Positions 46,332 through 56,475 are shown, numbered from the stretch's first letter. The stretch: DNA of 64,000 nucleotides from Mucilaginibacter sp. cycad4 (GCF_034263275.1 NZ_CP139559.1:2356001-2420000); one strand, 5' to 3'. Numbers and translations are program-made. The notes: a model not told the origin generated them from the sequence alone.

Positions 46332-47540
46332 TTATGGTTTTGTTATTCCGCCATGCAGATCGGCCAGGCGCTCTACCTCTACGCTGGCCAATATAAATGC
46401 TCCAACCCCTTTAGCATCGTTAGTTATTACCTTTTCGCTTAAATAATATTCATAACTCCCGTCACGGTATGGCTTCCCTCCAAGACCTGATACGCTCACC
46501 GTGCCATTAAGATTTAACTGTCCATTTGCATCAGTTTCAATAAACTTTTTGATAATTCCGTTATAGCCTTTTTGAATGGCGGGCAAATAGGTTGGTTGTA
46601 AGTATCCCAGCCTTACCGCTTTTGCCATGGTATATACAAACATGCATGATGCTGATGCTTCAGGATAATTTCCTTTGGCGTCACTTTTGTCAAGTACCTG
46701 GTACCACAAGCCGGAATTTTCATCCTGATATTTAACAACTGCAGCGGCAAACCGGTTAAGTATCGCCAATAGCTCCGCGCGTTTGGGATGCTGCGCCGGA
46801 AAATGATCAAGCACATCAACCAATGCCATCCCATACCAGCCCATTGCCCTGCCCCAAAAATTAGGCGACCGGCCGGTTTCAGGGTTAGCCCAGCGTTCTT
46901 TTTTACTTTGATCCCAGCCATGATATAACAACCCGGTTTTTGCGTCGCGGGCTTTTTCTTCCATCAGGATAAATTGCCTGGCTATATCATTAAAAGCGGT
47001 ATCTTCATGAAAGGCAGCAGCATATTCGGCATAAAAAGGCTCGCCCATATATAAACCGTCCAGCCACATCTGGTTTGGGTAGCGGTTTTTATGCCAAAAG
47101 CCCCCCTCGGGTACACGCGGTTGTTTCCGCAGTTGTTCGCGCAGCAATGTTGCCGCTTTATAGTATTTTTTGGTGCCCAGCACTTTATATAACGTCAACA
47201 AATTACGGCCGCACAACACGTTATCTATATTATAATCAGCTTGCCGGTAGGTACGGATATTGCCGTCGGGCGTAACATATCTGTCCATACATTGCTGTAT
47301 ATAGCTGAAGTATTTTTTGTCGCCTGTTTGCTGCCAAACGCCTTCTATGCCTTTCAAGATCACTCCCTGGTCATAAGTCCACTTGTCGCCGGTTGTGAGG
47401 CTATCTTTCCAGATAGTCATAACCGTTTGTGCCATCCGCTGTGAATAAGGCTGCTTATTTTGAGCCTGTAATACTAACGAATACTGTGAAAAGATGGCAA
47501 TAATAAACAGGCACCTTTTTATAAGCTGATCACTCCTCAT
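46332..47540 (-). CDS. GH105-type unsaturated rhamnogalacturonyl hydrolase, secreted
   Basis: This 402-residue protein has a signal peptide (CLFIIAIFSQYSLVLQAQ) and the (alpha/alpha)6 barrel of the GH88/GH105 clan: YNIDNVLCGRNLLTLY and NQMWLDGLYMGEPFYAEYA each supply an Asp expected at the active site, and SPNFWGRAMGWYGMALVDVL is a family hallmark. It removes the unsaturated uronic acid left by pectate or rhamnogalacturonan lyases. It is the last gene of the pectin-type locus, about 114 bases after the GH43 gene. Confidence 0.9.
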   Translation of the reverse strand: MRSDQLIKRCLFIIAIFSQYSLVLQAQNKQPYSQRMAQTVMTIWKDSLTTGDKWTYDQGVILKGIEGVWQQTGDKKYFSYIQQCMDRYVTPDGNIRTYRQADYNIDNVLCGRNLLTLYKVLGTKKYYKAATLLREQLRKQPRVPEGGFWHKNRYPNQMWLDGLYMGEPFYAEYAAAFHEDTAFNDIARQFILMEEKARDAKTGLLYHGWDQSKKERWANPETGRSPNFWGRAMGWYGMALVDVLDHFPAQHPKRAELLAILNRFAAAVVKYQDENSGLWYQVLDKSDAKGNYPEASASCMFVYTMAKAVRLGYLQPTYLPAIQKGYNGIIKKFIETDANGQLNLNGTVSVSGLGGKPYRDGSYEYYLSEKVITNDAKGVGAFILASVEVERLADLHGGITKP

Positions 47541-47640
47541 ACAAAATTCATTTTAGTGATGATAAACCAACCGGATCATCCTCATTTTATTTTTTTTATT
47601 GTTGATTAACAAATTATTGATATCAGTTTTAATATATATC

Positions 47641-47654
47641 CACAACATGTTGTG
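47641..47654. promoter_or_regulatory. Perfect palindrome CACAACATGTTGTG
   Basis: A 14-base perfect palindrome lies immediately 3' of the GH43 stop codon and about 100 bases upstream of the GH105 ATG. It has no loop, so a protein-binding site is more likely than a hairpin. No -7 box was found between it and GH105. It could also arise by chance. Confidence 0.35.
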
Positions 47655-49313
47655 CTAATTATTAGCCGTGATCCTGAACCAGTCTACATCGGCATAACCC
47701 GAATCATTGATCTGGCTCGTGCGTGTACAAAACAAGCCAATCCTGGCCCCAACCCAACGGCCGGCCCCGGCGGTAAATGGCCTGCCTGTATTTTTAAAAT
47801 CTACTCCATCCGTACTATAGCTGAAGGTACATACGGCATTCTTCGTTACTTTAACACGCAGGTAAACGGTTGGCGACGATAGCTTAGTAATCACTTCCTC
47901 CTGCTCTTTTTTGCCTTTATCTGCCTCCATACAAGTAGTAAATACCAGGTATGTGCCATCCTTTTTACTTTGCATGGCTATGTTAGCGTAACTGAACCCC
48001 ATAATAGTAAGCCCCGTTTTTTCGCCTTCCAGCTTTAAATTAGGCGTAAAGGTGATTTTTGTAGTAGCTATAAATTCATCAGCCGGAAACTTTTGTAACA
48101 GCACATTTGGCGTAAACCACAGGTTAGCGGCATCATTTGGCGGTTGATAACTATAAAGCCTCAAAGTTCCTTTATTGGCATTCATAAACATCCATACGGG
48201 CTTCGCGTTGGCCATCCATTGCCATTGTAAGCCCGGAGATGTGGCGTTAAATTCGTCGCTTTCTTGCGGAGTGTTTACCGGAAAAGTTTTACCAACATTG
48301 GGCTTTTTATAAGTTGATACAGGTTCGCCTTTACCATCACCATCCTTATCCACGCCAATAACAGGCCAGTTATCCTTCCAGGTCATTGGTTGTAAATGCA
48401 CTACGCGCCCATACACACCCTTATCCTGAAAATGTAAAAACCAGTCTTCTCCGGTTGGTGTATCCACCCATGCACCCTGGTGCGGGCCGTTGATGGCGCT
48501 TTCCCCCTGATCCATTACCACCCGCCGCTCGTATGGCCCATAGATATTTTTTGAACGCAGTACCAGCTGCCAGCCTGTGGGTACACCGCCAGCAGGAGCA
48601 AAAATGTAGTAATACCCGTTGCGCTTATAAAACTTCGGGCCTTCTATGGTAGGGTCAGTTTCATGTCCGTCATAAACAATCACGCCATCGTCAACTACCC
48701 CGGTTCCGTCGTTGTTCAATTTGTTTACAGCTATTACGCTTTTTATACCGGCCCGACTGCCTGCAAAGCCGTGTACAAGGTACATGCTGCCATCGCTATC
48801 CAGCAGCGGACAGGGATCTATGATACCTTTGCCTTCCATCACCATAACAGGTTTACTCCAAGGGCCGGCGGGATTTTTAGCTTTTACCACGTAAATCCCA
48901 AAATCAGGATCGGGATAATAAATATAAAACTCGTTATGGTAATAACGGATAGCAGGAGCCCAAACCCCGTCGCCGTGCCGCGGTACGTCGAAATGATCAA
49001 AAGGAGGTTGCTTCAATAACGCATGGCCTAAGATGCTCCAGTTAACCAGGTCCTTTGAATGCAATACAGGCAAACCGGGAATTGCTTCAAAGCTGGAAGA
49101 AACAAGATAGAAATCATCGCCAACGCGAATAGCATCAGGGTCGGAATAATCGGCATTTATTACCGGATTTTTATAGGTGCCGTTACCCTGGTCCGCCACC
49201 CATACTTTAGAGATATAATTGGTACCGGCTACGGATATTCGCTTTTTTTGTTGCGCAAGAACCTGCCCGCTTATAATTAATAATAGAATAATGAACAGCA
49301 GTTTATTTTTCAT
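47655..49313 (-). CDS. GH43 beta-xylosidase/alpha-L-arabinofuranosidase-type enzyme, secreted
   Basis: I start at the ATG at 49313 (MKNKLLFIILLLIISGQVLA, a clear signal peptide); the longer frame starts inside the esterase gene. The five-bladed propeller has the three GH43 acids: Asp in NADYSDPDAIRVGDDFY (base), Asp in GIIDPCPLLD, and Glu in PTIEGPKFYKR (acid). A C-terminal beta-sandwich follows from about residue 370 (DEFNATSPGLQWQWMAN to the end), typical of the larger GH43 enzymes. It should trim xylose or arabinose side chains. The start overlaps the esterase stop by 11 bases. Confidence 0.9.
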   Translation of the reverse strand: MKNKLLFIILLLIISGQVLAQQKKRISVAGTNYISKVWVADQGNGTYKNPVINADYSDPDAIRVGDDFYLVSSSFEAIPGLPVLHSKDLVNWSILGHALLKQPPFDHFDVPRHGDGVWAPAIRYYHNEFYIYYPDPDFGIYVVKAKNPAGPWSKPVMVMEGKGIIDPCPLLDSDGSMYLVHGFAGSRAGIKSVIAVNKLNNDGTGVVDDGVIVYDGHETDPTIEGPKFYKRNGYYYIFAPAGGVPTGWQLVLRSKNIYGPYERRVVMDQGESAINGPHQGAWVDTPTGEDWFLHFQDKGVYGRVVHLQPMTWKDNWPVIGVDKDGDGKGEPVSTYKKPNVGKTFPVNTPQESDEFNATSPGLQWQWMANAKPVWMFMNANKGTLRLYSYQPPNDAANLWFTPNVLLQKFPADEFIATTKITFTPNLKLEGEKTGLTIMGFSYANIAMQSKKDGTYLVFTTCMEADKGKKEQEEVITKLSSPTVYLRVKVTKNAVCTFSYSTDGVDFKNTGRPFTAGAGRWVGARIGLFCTRTSQINDSGYADVDWFRITANN

Positions 49314-50100
49314 ATAAAGGTTTAACATTTGAATGCGCAATATGCGGGGTAAGCCCAAGCTTTAACGACCGGATACCTCCTAAAACTATTTCGGCCATTT
49401 TCAGGGCCCCCAGCTCACTAAAGTGCGTATCATCGGCCCGGCCTTCCGGATAGTTAATACTTTCTCCCGGAGCAAGGTAATTAAACAACTTTTTTGATCC
49501 TTCGGGACCGAGCCTTTGCAATAAAGCCTGGCTCTCCCTGTCCAGGTCAATCAGCGGAACCTTTTGTTCTGCTGCCAGTTTACGTACTATGGCCGAATAC
49601 ACTTCGTGCGTACTGACGATAGTTCCTGTTGTATCGAACTTTCTTCGTGCTGCAGGCGTCAGCAATACCGGAGTGGCTTTTTTTTCCCTCGTTTCGCGGA
49701 CGAACCTTGCTAAATTATCCCGGTACCCCTGCTCATTAATATAGCTTTTTTTGGTCGGCACCTCATCATTGTGGCCAAATTGTATAAATACGTAATCGCC
49801 CTCCTTTAAACTGCTGATAATAGAATCCCATAAGCCTTCACTAATGAATGTTTTGGTGCTTCGGCCATTCTGCGCACGGTTATCAACAAGTACCGTACTA
49901 TCAAAAAAAGAGCTGAAAGGCATCCCCCAGCCCGTCTCCGGAAAAGCCTTTGGCTGCTTGTTGGCCATCGTTGAATCGCCTGCCAGGTATACAGTGGTCT
50001 GGCCGGGAGTGATCAGAAAAGACATCAGCAACACCGCGCTCATTAAAACGCAGATAAATAATAAGCCTCTAATTTTAAAATTACCGCTTCTGTACATCAT
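49303..50100 (-). CDS. Rhamnogalacturonan acetylesterase-type SGNH hydrolase (CE12-like)
   Basis: This 265-residue secreted protein has an N-terminal hydrophobic signal (about residues 12-31) and the SGNH blocks: Ser43 in YLAGDSTMA, Asn in NRAQNGRSTKTF, FIQFGHNDE, and DDTHFSELGA with Asp223 and His226. This pattern is characteristic of rhamnogalacturonan acetylesterases, which remove acetyl groups so that lyases and hydrolases can act. It is the first enzyme gene after the susD terminator region. Confidence 0.9.
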   Translation of the reverse strand: MMYRSGNFKIRGLLFICVLMSAVLLMSFLITPGQTTVYLAGDSTMANKQPKAFPETGWGMPFSSFFDSTVLVDNRAQNGRSTKTFISEGLWDSIISSLKEGDYVFIQFGHNDEVPTKKSYINEQGYRDNLARFVRETREKKATPVLLTPAARRKFDTTGTIVSTHEVYSAIVRKLAAEQKVPLIDLDRESQALLQRLGPEGSKKLFNYLAPGESINYPEGRADDTHFSELGALKMAEIVLGGIRSLKLGLTPHIAHSNVKPLYEK

Positions 50101-50124
50101 ATTTCGTTTTTTAGCACAATGTTC

Positions 50125-50158
50125 TTCTCGCCTGCTGCATACTTATAGCAGGAGAGAA
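50125..50158 (-). other. Second stem-loop between susD and the esterase gene
   Basis: TTCTCGCCTGCT (50125-50136) and AGCAGGAGAGAA (50147-50158) form a 12-bp stem with one mismatch and a 10-base loop. It lies 25 bases before the esterase ATG and after the susD terminator on the transcript, without a T-tract. It could protect the 5' end of a processed downstream mRNA. Confidence 0.55.
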
Positions 50159-50165
50159 AATTATA

Positions 50166-50193
50166 AAAAGGGATCTATTATCAGATCCCTTTT
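50166..50193 (-). terminator. Intrinsic terminator after susD
   Basis: AAAAGGGATCT (50166-50176) and AGATCCCTTTT (50183-50193) form a perfect 11-bp stem with a 6-base loop. On the minus strand it is followed by TTTTTATAATTTTC, a good U-tract. It lies 14 bases after the susD stop. Since no promoter is visible before the esterase gene, it probably attenuates rather than stops transcription. Confidence 0.7.
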
Positions 50194-50206
50194 ATACCGT
50201 TTTTAA

Positions 50207-51865
50207 TTAATTATAACCCGGATTTTGTTTAAACACATCTTTGTTGGTTACAGCATCAATTTGTCCCTGTGGTATCGGCCGTACCAGTTCATAGGGCTTG
50301 AAATTAGCAGCAGCATCCGGATTCATGGCCTGGATCCGGCTTGCCAATTTGCCCGTCCGCTTTAAGTCAAACCACCGTAGTTGTTCGCCTCCTAACTCAC
50401 GTGCTCTTTCGTCCAAAATAAAATCGAGCGTAACCTGTGCAGGGGTGATCTGCATTTCTGCCGTGCGACCTGTTTTTGCTGCTCTTGTTCGGAGTACGTT
50501 AATATAAGTTGCCGCAGTCCCTGCATCGCCCAGGTTTAATTTTGCCTCGGCAGCAATCAGGTACATCTCCGCCAGTCTGATCACAAAAACATCGCGGGCA
50601 CTTTGGGCCTCAGCTACGCTTGCGCGTGTTGAATCTTTAAATTTTGATAAAGAAACATAAAACTTACGCTGAATGGGCACCCCATTTGATGCATATACCT
50701 TGGCCAGGTCATATGTAACGTATTTATTGCTTTGCGACGCTGCAGGTATTGTTGCATTGGGGGTGTAGCAAACCGTATCACCAACTTTAACAGCATTGCC
50801 ATTATAGGTGCCGGCTTTATTGGCATACCAAACACTCTGGAAGGAACCGGCATAACGCGAATCATTTTGCTGATCGAACATATTTAAATAAGCCAAAGTA
50901 GGCATATACCTGTTAAATGGCCTTCCGTTTGGAATATCCCTGATAAGGAGGCTTGAATTTACCTGGTCATAAACCATCAGGTACAGTAAGTGCCCGTTGT
51001 TTGAGCCGCGATAATGACCGTTTGGATATGTTGCCGAGGTAAGGTCATTATTGGCCAGGTTGGTTGAATAATCAATTGCCCAAATTACTTCCTTGTTTTT
51101 CAGGTTCCCCATGTTCCACAGATCAGAATATTTAGGCTGCAATACATAGCCGTAGTTTTTAATTACATCATCTGCCATGTTAAATGCTTCGGCATTCATA
51201 CCGCGGGTTAAATACATCCGTGCTAAAAAGGCTTTAGCTACCGGCACTGTTGCCCGTCCATAATCGGTGGTGGCAGGGGTCAGATTAGCTACTGCAAATG
51301 TGAGGTCCTCAAATATCTGCTTGTAAAAAGTCTCTACAGGCGTTTTATTGGCTTCTGTATTGGCACCTGCGGTTGGCTGGGTGGTAAAGTTTACACCGCC
51401 CCAGGTTTCAACAATATGCCAGTAATAAAATGCTCTTAAAAAACGCAGTTCGGCCTCGCGGTTCAGCTTTTGGGTTGCCGTATAATCTGTAACAGCAGCA
51501 ATCTGAGCTATGCCCGTATTGCATAAGTTTACGCCGGCATACAAATTGTTCCACAAAAGCGGCAGCGGATCTGCAGTACCTTGTAAATTGATATATTGGG
51601 TAAACATAGGGTACGGATCGCCGGTACCGCTTGTCCAGATATCTGTCCCCATTTCGGAGGCCAGGTAACCCTCCTCTTTACCATACCAAAACCGGGTATA
51701 AGTATAGGCTGCATTAACCAATGTTTCAAAACCCACTGCTTTGGTATAAACAGTTGTGGCGGTTAAATTACTGGGATTATATTCTTCAAGCTTTTTGTTG
51801 CAGGCACTAAATAAAGTGGCAATGGCTATAAGCAACAGCGCCCAACTTTTTAGTAAATTTTTCAT
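50207..51865 (-). CDS. RagB/SusD-family lipoprotein of the pectin-type locus
   Basis: This 552-residue protein has a lipobox FSAC near residues 19-22 followed by NKKLEEYNPS, the helical core LRFLRAFYYWHIVETWGGV, the late FVIRLAEMYLIAAEAKLNLG and RWFDLKRTGKL segments, and the C-terminus KQNPGYN. It is the surface glycan-binding partner of the STN-domain SusC encoded 29 bases upstream. Confidence 0.95.
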   Translation of the reverse strand: MKNLLKSWALLLIAIATLFSACNKKLEEYNPSNLTATTVYTKAVGFETLVNAAYTYTRFWYGKEEGYLASEMGTDIWTSGTGDPYPMFTQYINLQGTADPLPLLWNNLYAGVNLCNTGIAQIAAVTDYTATQKLNREAELRFLRAFYYWHIVETWGGVNFTTQPTAGANTEANKTPVETFYKQIFEDLTFAVANLTPATTDYGRATVPVAKAFLARMYLTRGMNAEAFNMADDVIKNYGYVLQPKYSDLWNMGNLKNKEVIWAIDYSTNLANNDLTSATYPNGHYRGSNNGHLLYLMVYDQVNSSLLIRDIPNGRPFNRYMPTLAYLNMFDQQNDSRYAGSFQSVWYANKAGTYNGNAVKVGDTVCYTPNATIPAASQSNKYVTYDLAKVYASNGVPIQRKFYVSLSKFKDSTRASVAEAQSARDVFVIRLAEMYLIAAEAKLNLGDAGTAATYINVLRTRAAKTGRTAEMQITPAQVTLDFILDERARELGGEQLRWFDLKRTGKLASRIQAMNPDAAANFKPYELVRPIPQGQIDAVTNKDVFKQNPGYN

Positions 51866-51893
51866 AATATATTTTTTAAGATATTAGTATTTG

Positions 51894-54800
51894 TTAAAAG
51901 GAAAGGTTTACACCGGCCAGGAACAATTTAGTAAGGGGCCTGTCAAACGAACCACCTCCCTCAGGATCATAATCCTTTATCTTTGAGAATGTCGCAAAGT
52001 TTTTTGCACTCACATATACCCTTAAATTAGATACATGAATGGGTTTGGTTACACTTGCCGGGAAAGTAAACCCGAGCGTGGCGTTCCTTATTTTAACATA
52101 CGAACCATCTTTGTAGCCCAATGTTGAAGCAAATGGCTCGGATGCCTTTGTGATATTGGCACTTGGCCTTGGGTAAGCGTTTGTTGGGTTTTCAGGTGTC
52201 CAATAGTCTACATTGGCACCATTTTCAATTGCGTTAGGCTCATACTTTAATGCATATTGAGATACGAACATCTGCCCGATGCGCCCAAATACCTGCACAT
52301 TCAAATCGAAGCCTTTATATTTAAAATCATTGCTAAAGCCAAAGCTATACCTTGGAACAGCTGAGCCAAGTATTTTACGGTCAAATGTTGTTGTAAATTT
52401 GCCGTCATTATCGATATCAGCTACTTTAATATCACCCGGTTTGTACCCATAGGTTGCTGCCTGGGCAGCTTCGGATGTTTGCCAGATCCCTGTTTTTTGA
52501 TAATCGTAAAAAGATACAACCGGGTAGCCTATAAACCAGCCATTGGCAAGGTCATTCACGCCATTTGGTAAATACGTTATGCGCTCCTTATTGCGTGTAT
52601 AGGTGATATTAGATGTCCATGTAAAGTTTTCTGATTGGATGTTAATGGTTTTCAACGCAATCTCAATACCTGTATTACGACTTTTGCCAACATTGGCCAG
52701 TGTTCTCAATGCCCCTGTTGATGCCGGTAATTGCTGTGGCAACAACAAATCCCTAGTATGCGAATCATAATAATCTATAGTGCCCGAAACCCTGTCTTTA
52801 TAAATTCCGAAATCAATACCGGCATTTAAGGTTCCTGTTAACTCCCACTTTAATTGAGGGTTCCCGATATTGGGATCAAGGCCATACGCTAATGCCGTTA
52901 TATCGTTCCATGAAAATGGAATTAGCGCCGCCTTGCTTTGGGTTTGGTATGCGCTTACTGCAGCATTGCCGGCAACCCCGTAACTTAAACGTAATTTCAA
53001 TTCAGAAAACACGCTTTGAGTTTTCATAAATCCCTCATCAACCACACGCCAGGCTGCCGCTGCCGACGGGAAGAATGCCCACTTATTCCCTGATGACAAT
53101 ACAGATGAACCATCTGCACGCCCGGTGAGGGTTAGTAAGTACCTGTCTTTAAATGCATAATTTAAACGTAATGCACCTGAAGTTAAATGTTGCCCAACGT
53201 AATTGCTTGATATTTTTAAGTTAGCCGGATTGTTTTGCAGCGCATAGAAGGATTGGTCGGGTATTAATTGCCCGGTACCTTGTGCCGAGGATTGGTCCAT
53301 AACATTTGATTGATAACTGGTAACACCCGTTACAACCATGCTATGCTTCGCTATTCTTTTTTGCCAGGTGATAATATTTTCCCAAAGCAAATTAGTTTCA
53401 TTTGAATTGGTTACCGATGCTAATGACCCGGAAGATAAGGCCCTGTTTATAGTATTGGCGCTTTCAAAATGCCCGTTTCGTGAACCGGACAGGGTGATAC
53501 CTAAATTTGACCGGATGGTTAAGCTGCTTATTGGCTTCCATTCTGCATAGGCGGTTGAAAGCAAATGCGTAATTCTGTTTTTATTTACAAACTGGGATGC
53601 ATCATCATCAAAAAGAGGATTAGCCTGGTTACCGTTACCCGGAAATTTAGCTATACTGCCATCAGCATTGTACGGATTAAAATAGGGAATAATTTTGTTA
53701 GCTACGGATAATACGCCATCATTACGAAGGTTTTGATCATAATAAGCAAGCTGACTTTGCAGCCCGACTTTAAAAGCTTTGAATAACTGGTGATCTATAT
53801 TTAAACGCAGTGTATACCTGTTTGAATAATCATTAGCATACAATCCTTTTTCCTTGAAATAGTCAAAAGAAAAATAAGCTTTTGTTTTTTCGCTTCCACC
53901 GGAAACACTGGCATTATAGTCCTGTTGGGAGCCTTTATGTAATAGAAACCCCGGCCAGTAATATGACAGACCGCTTTGAACTGCAGCCAGGTCACCGGCA
54001 CTGGTAAAAACTTTCGGATCGTCGGCCGGAGAATTCCATGTTCCGATAGTTCTGAAGCTTTCGCGTTTCAGGTTTGCATATTGCGGCCCTGTCATGGGTA
54101 CCGGATAGCCTGCAACGTCCGAAATTCCATAATATGAACCTGCTGCTACTTTAGGTTGCCCGCTGCTGCCTCTTTTTGTTGTAATAATAATTACGCCGTT
54201 TGCTCCGCGCGAACCATAAATAGCTGTAGATGAAGCATCCTTCAAAAACTCCATTGATGCGATATCGTTTTGATTGATATCTTCATAATTGCTGTACTGG
54301 ATCCCGTCGACTATATAAAGCGGGCCATTACCTGCAGATAGTGACCGGTTACCACGAACGGTTACGCTTACATTTGCACCTGCGGCACCGCTTGTGCGTA
54401 CAATATCTACACCCGAAACCTTTCCCTGCAGTGCCTCCATGGGGTTTGATGCCGCAACTTTGGTGATCTCATCGCCCTTAACAGAAACAACTGAACCGGT
54501 AAGGTCCCTTTTTTTTACTGCACCATAACCCACAATAATAACCTCTTCGAGCGATTTGCTTAAGGGCACTAAAGCCACCTTTAAAAATGTTTTGCCGTTA
54601 ACATTCTGTTCTAATGGCCTGAACCCTAAAAAAGTAAATACCAATACAGTATTGGCGTTGGGAACTGTAATGGTAAAATCTCCTGAAACATTAGTTGCAA
54701 CACCTATATCAGTGTCCTTTATCTTTACTGATACACCAGGCAGTGGTTCGCCTTTTTCGTCGGTTACTTTGCCATTTATGGTTATTGTTTCAATTTGACC

Positions 54801-55244
54801 ATTGTTGTTGCTCGCTGCAGGCCCTGCAGTTGTGTTATTAAACAAAATAATATTATTGTCTATCTGGCTGTAGCCAATTCCCCGGTTGGCAAAAAGCTCG
54901 TCCAGGATATCTTTCACCGATTTATCCCGCGAAGAAAGAGTAACACGGGAGTTGGGTGACAGCACATTGTCTTTGTAAGCAAACCGTAAATTGGTTTGCT
55001 TTTCAATTTTTTTGATTACCGATTTTAGTGTTTCGTTACCCACTTCCAGCTTGACGTTGATCTTATCGAGCGATTGCCCTTTGCTTGATGAAGCTAAGAG
55101 CAATTGGCCGGAGACCAGTAATACCAACAGGATAATAAAACTGAATCGCATAACTTTTCGGAATGTTTTTAATAATTGGCGTGCAGAGGCACCGGATAAT
55201 GTGCGCCACTGCTTAAACGCAAGAGTTTTTTTCATAACTTGCAT
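51894..55244 (-). CDS. SusC-family TonB-dependent transducer with N-terminal STN domain
   Basis: This 1116-residue protein has, after a hydrophobic signal (SFIILLVLLVSGQLLLAS), an STN signalling domain (about residues 60-130, VGNETLKSVIKKIEKQTNLR to GIGYSQIDNNIILFN), a carboxypeptidase-regulatory-like domain, a plug with VIIVGYGAVKKRDLTG and LKDASSTAIYGSRGANGV, and the barrel ending FLAGVNLSF. The STN domain is the contact to the FecR-type anti-sigma factor encoded upstream, so substrate binding can induce its own locus. It is the only one of the four SusC proteins here with STN. Confidence 0.95.
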   Translation of the reverse strand: MQVMKKTLAFKQWRTLSGASARQLLKTFRKVMRFSFIILLVLLVSGQLLLASSSKGQSLDKINVKLEVGNETLKSVIKKIEKQTNLRFAYKDNVLSPNSRVTLSSRDKSVKDILDELFANRGIGYSQIDNNIILFNNTTAGPAASNNNGQIETITINGKVTDEKGEPLPGVSVKIKDTDIGVATNVSGDFTITVPNANTVLVFTFLGFRPLEQNVNGKTFLKVALVPLSKSLEEVIIVGYGAVKKRDLTGSVVSVKGDEITKVAASNPMEALQGKVSGVDIVRTSGAAGANVSVTVRGNRSLSAGNGPLYIVDGIQYSNYEDINQNDIASMEFLKDASSTAIYGSRGANGVIIITTKRGSSGQPKVAAGSYYGISDVAGYPVPMTGPQYANLKRESFRTIGTWNSPADDPKVFTSAGDLAAVQSGLSYYWPGFLLHKGSQQDYNASVSGGSEKTKAYFSFDYFKEKGLYANDYSNRYTLRLNIDHQLFKAFKVGLQSQLAYYDQNLRNDGVLSVANKIIPYFNPYNADGSIAKFPGNGNQANPLFDDDASQFVNKNRITHLLSTAYAEWKPISSLTIRSNLGITLSGSRNGHFESANTINRALSSGSLASVTNSNETNLLWENIITWQKRIAKHSMVVTGVTSYQSNVMDQSSAQGTGQLIPDQSFYALQNNPANLKISSNYVGQHLTSGALRLNYAFKDRYLLTLTGRADGSSVLSSGNKWAFFPSAAAAWRVVDEGFMKTQSVFSELKLRLSYGVAGNAAVSAYQTQSKAALIPFSWNDITALAYGLDPNIGNPQLKWELTGTLNAGIDFGIYKDRVSGTIDYYDSHTRDLLLPQQLPASTGALRTLANVGKSRNTGIEIALKTINIQSENFTWTSNITYTRNKERITYLPNGVNDLANGWFIGYPVVSFYDYQKTGIWQTSEAAQAATYGYKPGDIKVADIDNDGKFTTTFDRKILGSAVPRYSFGFSNDFKYKGFDLNVQVFGRIGQMFVSQYALKYEPNAIENGANVDYWTPENPTNAYPRPSANITKASEPFASTLGYKDGSYVKIRNATLGFTFPASVTKPIHVSNLRVYVSAKNFATFSKIKDYDPEGGGSFDRPLTKLFLAGVNLSF

Positions 55245-55392
55245 TGGTTTTAATCGGTTAATAATAATTGGTTAAATACTTGCCCTGTCGCCGAAAGATG
55301 TGAGAAGTCGTAAGCAACGGGGCTTTTTTAATCTGGAGGTTTAAAGTATCATTGTTTCATAGGTTTTTGATTAAGAGGTAAAAAATTGGTTA

Positions 55393-56412
55393 TTATTCAC
55401 AGCCGGAACCTGATAGTATAACTTCACCCGCTCCATTCCATTTATAGCTCAAATTATTCAGGTGCGATAATACTTTGACAACCTGTTCCATCCCGGTAGT
55501 ATTTAAGAAGGTTGCGCTAAAACGGCAGCTCCCAATCTTTTCGTTATCAAGGATAACTTTTATACCATACCTTTCTGTTAAAACGGCAGCGGCTTCTTTC
55601 AGGGTCATATGGTCCATTACCAGGTCGGTCTCTTTCCAAAGTATTGTGGTTTTGGCATTCAATATATTTATTGAAGATTGATTATTGATTTCGTTATAGC
55701 TTATCTGATGATTGGGCAATACAATGCCTAAGGTTTTTTTAGGAGCAGATACTTTAACTTTTCCGCGTGTTACCGTTACCTCAATCAAACTGCCTGTTGA
55801 TTTAATATTAAATGCTGTACCTAACACGCGGGTTGTAATTTGCCCAGTATGTACCAGGAAAGGGTGAAGCGGATCATGTCTGACATCGAAATAGGCTTCG
55901 CCGGTTAAATACACTTCCCGGGTTTTCCCGATAAACTTTGCCGGGTAATCTAAATGACTGTTTTTATTTAATGTAACGACGCTTCCGTCGGCCAGCCTGA
56001 TCTCCTGCACATGACGGACTGGTTTAGGCATAGCCACCCGCGCCTGCAGGGGTATTGGTTTGGGCCGGGTGTTTAAAAAATACAAGCCCGCGCATATTAA
56101 CAATGCAATGGTAGCGGCAACCGAACGGATAATTGTTTTGGAGCTTCTTTTTTGAAATGAGTAAACGTTTTTTTCCTTTTTTACAATCTCAAGCAGCTTA
56201 TTGTATAAAACCTCCTGGTGGTCGCCTTCTGCGTCAGCACCAGGTTTAACTTCGGTATCTGCCCATAGTTTTTCCAATAAACCTTCAATTTCTGCCAGGT
56301 TATCCTCTTTGGCCATCAGTTCAAAAAGTTCGGCAAACTCTTCTGCTGTACATGAGGCGTCCAGGTATTTTTGAAATAAGTATTTTATGCGAAAAACCGA
56401 GGCTGTTGACAT
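55393..56412 (-). CDS. FecR-family anti-sigma factor
   Basis: This 339-residue protein has a cytoplasmic N-terminus, one membrane helix (IIRSVAATIALLICAGLYFL, about residues 90-110), the FecR domain (VRHVQEIRLADGSVVTLNKN; TREVYLTGEAYFDVRHDPLH) and the C-terminal DUF4974 domain (MTLKEAAAVLTERYGIKVIL). It transmits the signal from the STN domain of SusC to the ECF sigma factor. It lies between the sigma gene and susC. Confidence 0.94.
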   Translation of the reverse strand: MSTASVFRIKYLFQKYLDASCTAEEFAELFELMAKEDNLAEIEGLLEKLWADTEVKPGADAEGDHQEVLYNKLLEIVKKEKNVYSFQKRSSKTIIRSVAATIALLICAGLYFLNTRPKPIPLQARVAMPKPVRHVQEIRLADGSVVTLNKNSHLDYPAKFIGKTREVYLTGEAYFDVRHDPLHPFLVHTGQITTRVLGTAFNIKSTGSLIEVTVTRGKVKVSAPKKTLGIVLPNHQISYNEINNQSSINILNAKTTILWKETDLVMDHMTLKEAAAVLTERYGIKVILDNEKIGSCRFSATFLNTTGMEQVVKVLSHLNNLSYKWNGAGEVILSGSGCE

Positions 56413-56475
56413 GCTACGCTTGGCTGGTTAAAACCAATTCATATACATGACGATAAAATAAGAAGAGAGGACTAA

